Source: Icerya purchasi (taxonomy: Eukaryota; Arthropoda; Insecta; Hemiptera; Monophlebidae). Taken from it: a stretch of 64,000 nt of DNA. The stretch's first letter is position 1; every line of letters begins with the position of its first letter. The stretch is taken from contig CM077115.1 of NCBI GenBank assembly GCA_039619475.1, forward strand, positions 183,116,106 to 183,180,105, written 5' to 3'. The translations under genes were made by a program, and so were the position numbers. Of the stretch, positions 62,101 through 64,000 are shown piece by piece. The notes under the pieces are model-generated. The model did no database searches. It saw only the letters and a program-made list of their open reading frames with translations, and was not told where the DNA came from.

Positions 62101-64000
62101 TCAAGCCATTCTATTCTTAGAATTTGGCTTTTTCCTTTTTTGTCTTTCGGTTAAACTTGTATCGATTCCAAAAGAGTGATGCGACGATGAATTCTACGAA
62201 AATCGGGCCAAAGTGGCACATACCGAAAACACTGTGCATCGATAGAGGGATTAATTGCGCGGAAATTTTTCAAATTCAAAAATTAATACGAATTAATAGG
62301 CTAAAAATGAGCGAAATATAAAACGAGCCGTATGTTCTATGGAAAATAAGCCAAATGCCTGTTATCATGTCCGAATGATTGAAAATAAACATCATTGCGG
62401 GGAAACTTAGACTGAATGGGGATGAAACAGCTGTCAAAATGGCTAATAAAAATTTAGTAGAAAATCCAAAGAAATTAGAAGATTTAAGGTATCCCCTCAT
62501 AGACAAGTGCTTACATTTGTGGGCTAATATTGGTTTTATGCGTTTTTCTTTTTAATTATTCGTTTACTACTTTGCAACACATGTACATGAACACACACAT
62601 ATATATATATATATATGTGTGTGTAAGTGTAAATCATTTTCAGATGTATGAATGCAACCTCGCCAACATTCAATCAAAACTCAGGAGGGTTTTAGCCAAT
62701 CTCCTTAAATTTTTTCGATTCTGCGCTGTACATGTATCGCGACCATTCTCCATTTCCTTTTTGTTTCGTAATTCTACTTAGTTATCAGTAAATAATTCTT
62801 ATAATCCGAATATATTGCATTGTGCGCTCCCGTCTTGCATTTCTAAGCCCAAAATGTTTAAGAAGGATTCTTTAAAAAAGCTCGACGATATGTAAAAACA
62901 TTTAAAAACAATAAATTTACGACATCCGCTCCCTGAAGTTAGAGATATGGCTCTACTGAATGTGCGTTTTATAACTGTTTTACAACGAAACATGTTTGTA
63001 AAAAGGTAGTTTGAATTATTAAAGGTTTTTTTATTTTTTGGTTTCGGCCTCAGCGATACATCTTAAAACGTAAGCAGCTTTTATTACCCGGGCCGCAATT
63101 CTATTTTTATACGTTTCTAAATGCACACCAAAAAAGAAAACAAAACATACAAAACAGGACGCACTAAAAAGCGCATTTTTATTCTAATGACACAGTTTCA
63201 AAAAATTACAAAAAAAATTCACATCACACCGCTTATCATCACACCACATCGTGTTTATATTTTGGATTTAATAAGACGAACTTTTAATTGTTTAGAAAAT
63301 ATTTTAGTCGAGCAAGTATTATCAATTTTTCACCTGTTTCGGAACGACCAAAATTAATTCTCTGCAGCGGGAATTAGTTTATTTTACAGAGTAAAAATTA
63401 TCATTCCGCAATACATCGGTCGTGCTCTCAAACTTCCGTACTTTCGATATTTCGGTGTTATATAAATGTCGTAACTTTTTTCGTTCGGCCAAATTCATCG
63501 ATAATCTGATATTTCCTTTTTCTCCGTTGAGTCTGCAGCGCGCAATAGAGTACGGTTTTTTATCTGATCTACAAATATTTCTGAATCAAAACGTTTTCTC
63601 ATTACCCATACCAAAAAAAAAAAAAAAAAAAAAACAAAAAAAAAAAGAAATTCCGACAAAAGTTTAAAAGTTGAAAATAGGGGGATCTTTGAGATGCATC
63701 GATAAAAGTTGTCAAATTTTTGTTGTAAACACCGTTAATTTTACTTCTTTCACCATCAGAAAAGTACTTTATTACAATTACAAGACAAAAGAAAACGCAC
63801 CCACATACACATGTAACAGAGCGACCGAACGAAAAATAGTCACAGAGACTGGTGTCGGTGATTAAACATTAAAAGCAATCAAACGACAGTAACAAAGATA
63901 TATATGTATGCTGAAATTAACACTGTACTAGAACAGAAGTCGTTACTACAACCGTCCGTCAAACAATTATTCCGCACGAAAATCAGTCGAAAAATTACAT
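62101..64000. other. Non-coding stretch
   Basis: No supported gene. A (TA)n/(TG)n microsatellite lies at 62598-62624 and an A22-type run near 63614. Confidence 0.5.

Noticed and set aside
1..64000. CRISPR arrays, bacterial operons, rRNA
   Set aside because: None seen; the sequence is eukaryotic in character and repeats are microsatellites or transposons.

Overview
This window looks like an AT-rich, repeat-laden stretch of a eukaryotic nuclear genome, most likely an arthropod and probably an insect. Three things point that way. Long A/T homopolymers and dinucleotide microsatellites are abundant. No bacterial-style gene packing is present. The transposable elements are a mix typical of insects: R1-like, RTE-like, Jockey-like and I-like LINEs plus Penelope-like elements with GIY-YIG endonucleases. 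I could not identify an intact host protein-coding gene, tRNA or rRNA. Almost every reading frame I could assign is a decayed, 5'-truncated retroelement; the other long ORFs are mostly what this base composition yields by chance.

Layout. 1-7200: one LINE 3' end (130-460), then CpG-denser non-coding blocks near 1640-3130 and 5400-6600. 7200-9930: an 18-bp tandem repeat split by a 204-bp insertion, a Jockey-like RT fragment, and a minus-strand I-like LINE remnant. 13.1-19.96 kb: an RTE-like 3' end, then an R1-like LINE nested inside a TIR element (15188-18291), then another LINE 3' end with a (TAA)n tail. 22.4-23.6 kb: an RTE-like fragment and a Penelope GIY-YIG remnant. 24.4-25.05 kb: an unidentified 211-codon frame with one internal stop. 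29.6-31.75 kb: a mosaic of duplicated repeats, one LINE with a perfect 13-bp target-site duplication (TSD), and another LINE fragment. 32.1-33.06 kb: a CpG-rich promoter-like island. 36.6-36.9 and 39.5-40.3 kb: enhancer-like non-coding blocks. 40.87-42.0 kb: a Penelope-like element with a predicted hammerhead ribozyme. 42.97-44.42 kb: an I-like LINE with RNase H and a 14-bp TSD. 45.0-45.36 kb: an unidentified cysteine-containing coding remnant. 46-51.3 kb: AT-rich desert. 51.3-52.6 kb: a Jockey-like RT relic. 54.85-55.33 kb: another I-like LINE remnant. 56.7-57.0 kb: a 141-bp tandem duplication. 60.6-62.1 kb: a second CpG-rich promoter/5'-UTR-like island.

How the parts relate. Five fragments (130-460, 9480-9930, 30455-31130, 42967-44417, 54850-55330) appear to be copies of one RNase H-bearing LINE family or close relatives. 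Integration hallmarks (TSDs, poly-A, 5' truncation) are clear for three insertions. The best candidates for host function are the CpG-rich blocks, which could be promoters or enhancers of a gene lying mainly outside the window. All family assignments come from reading translations by eye; no searches were run.
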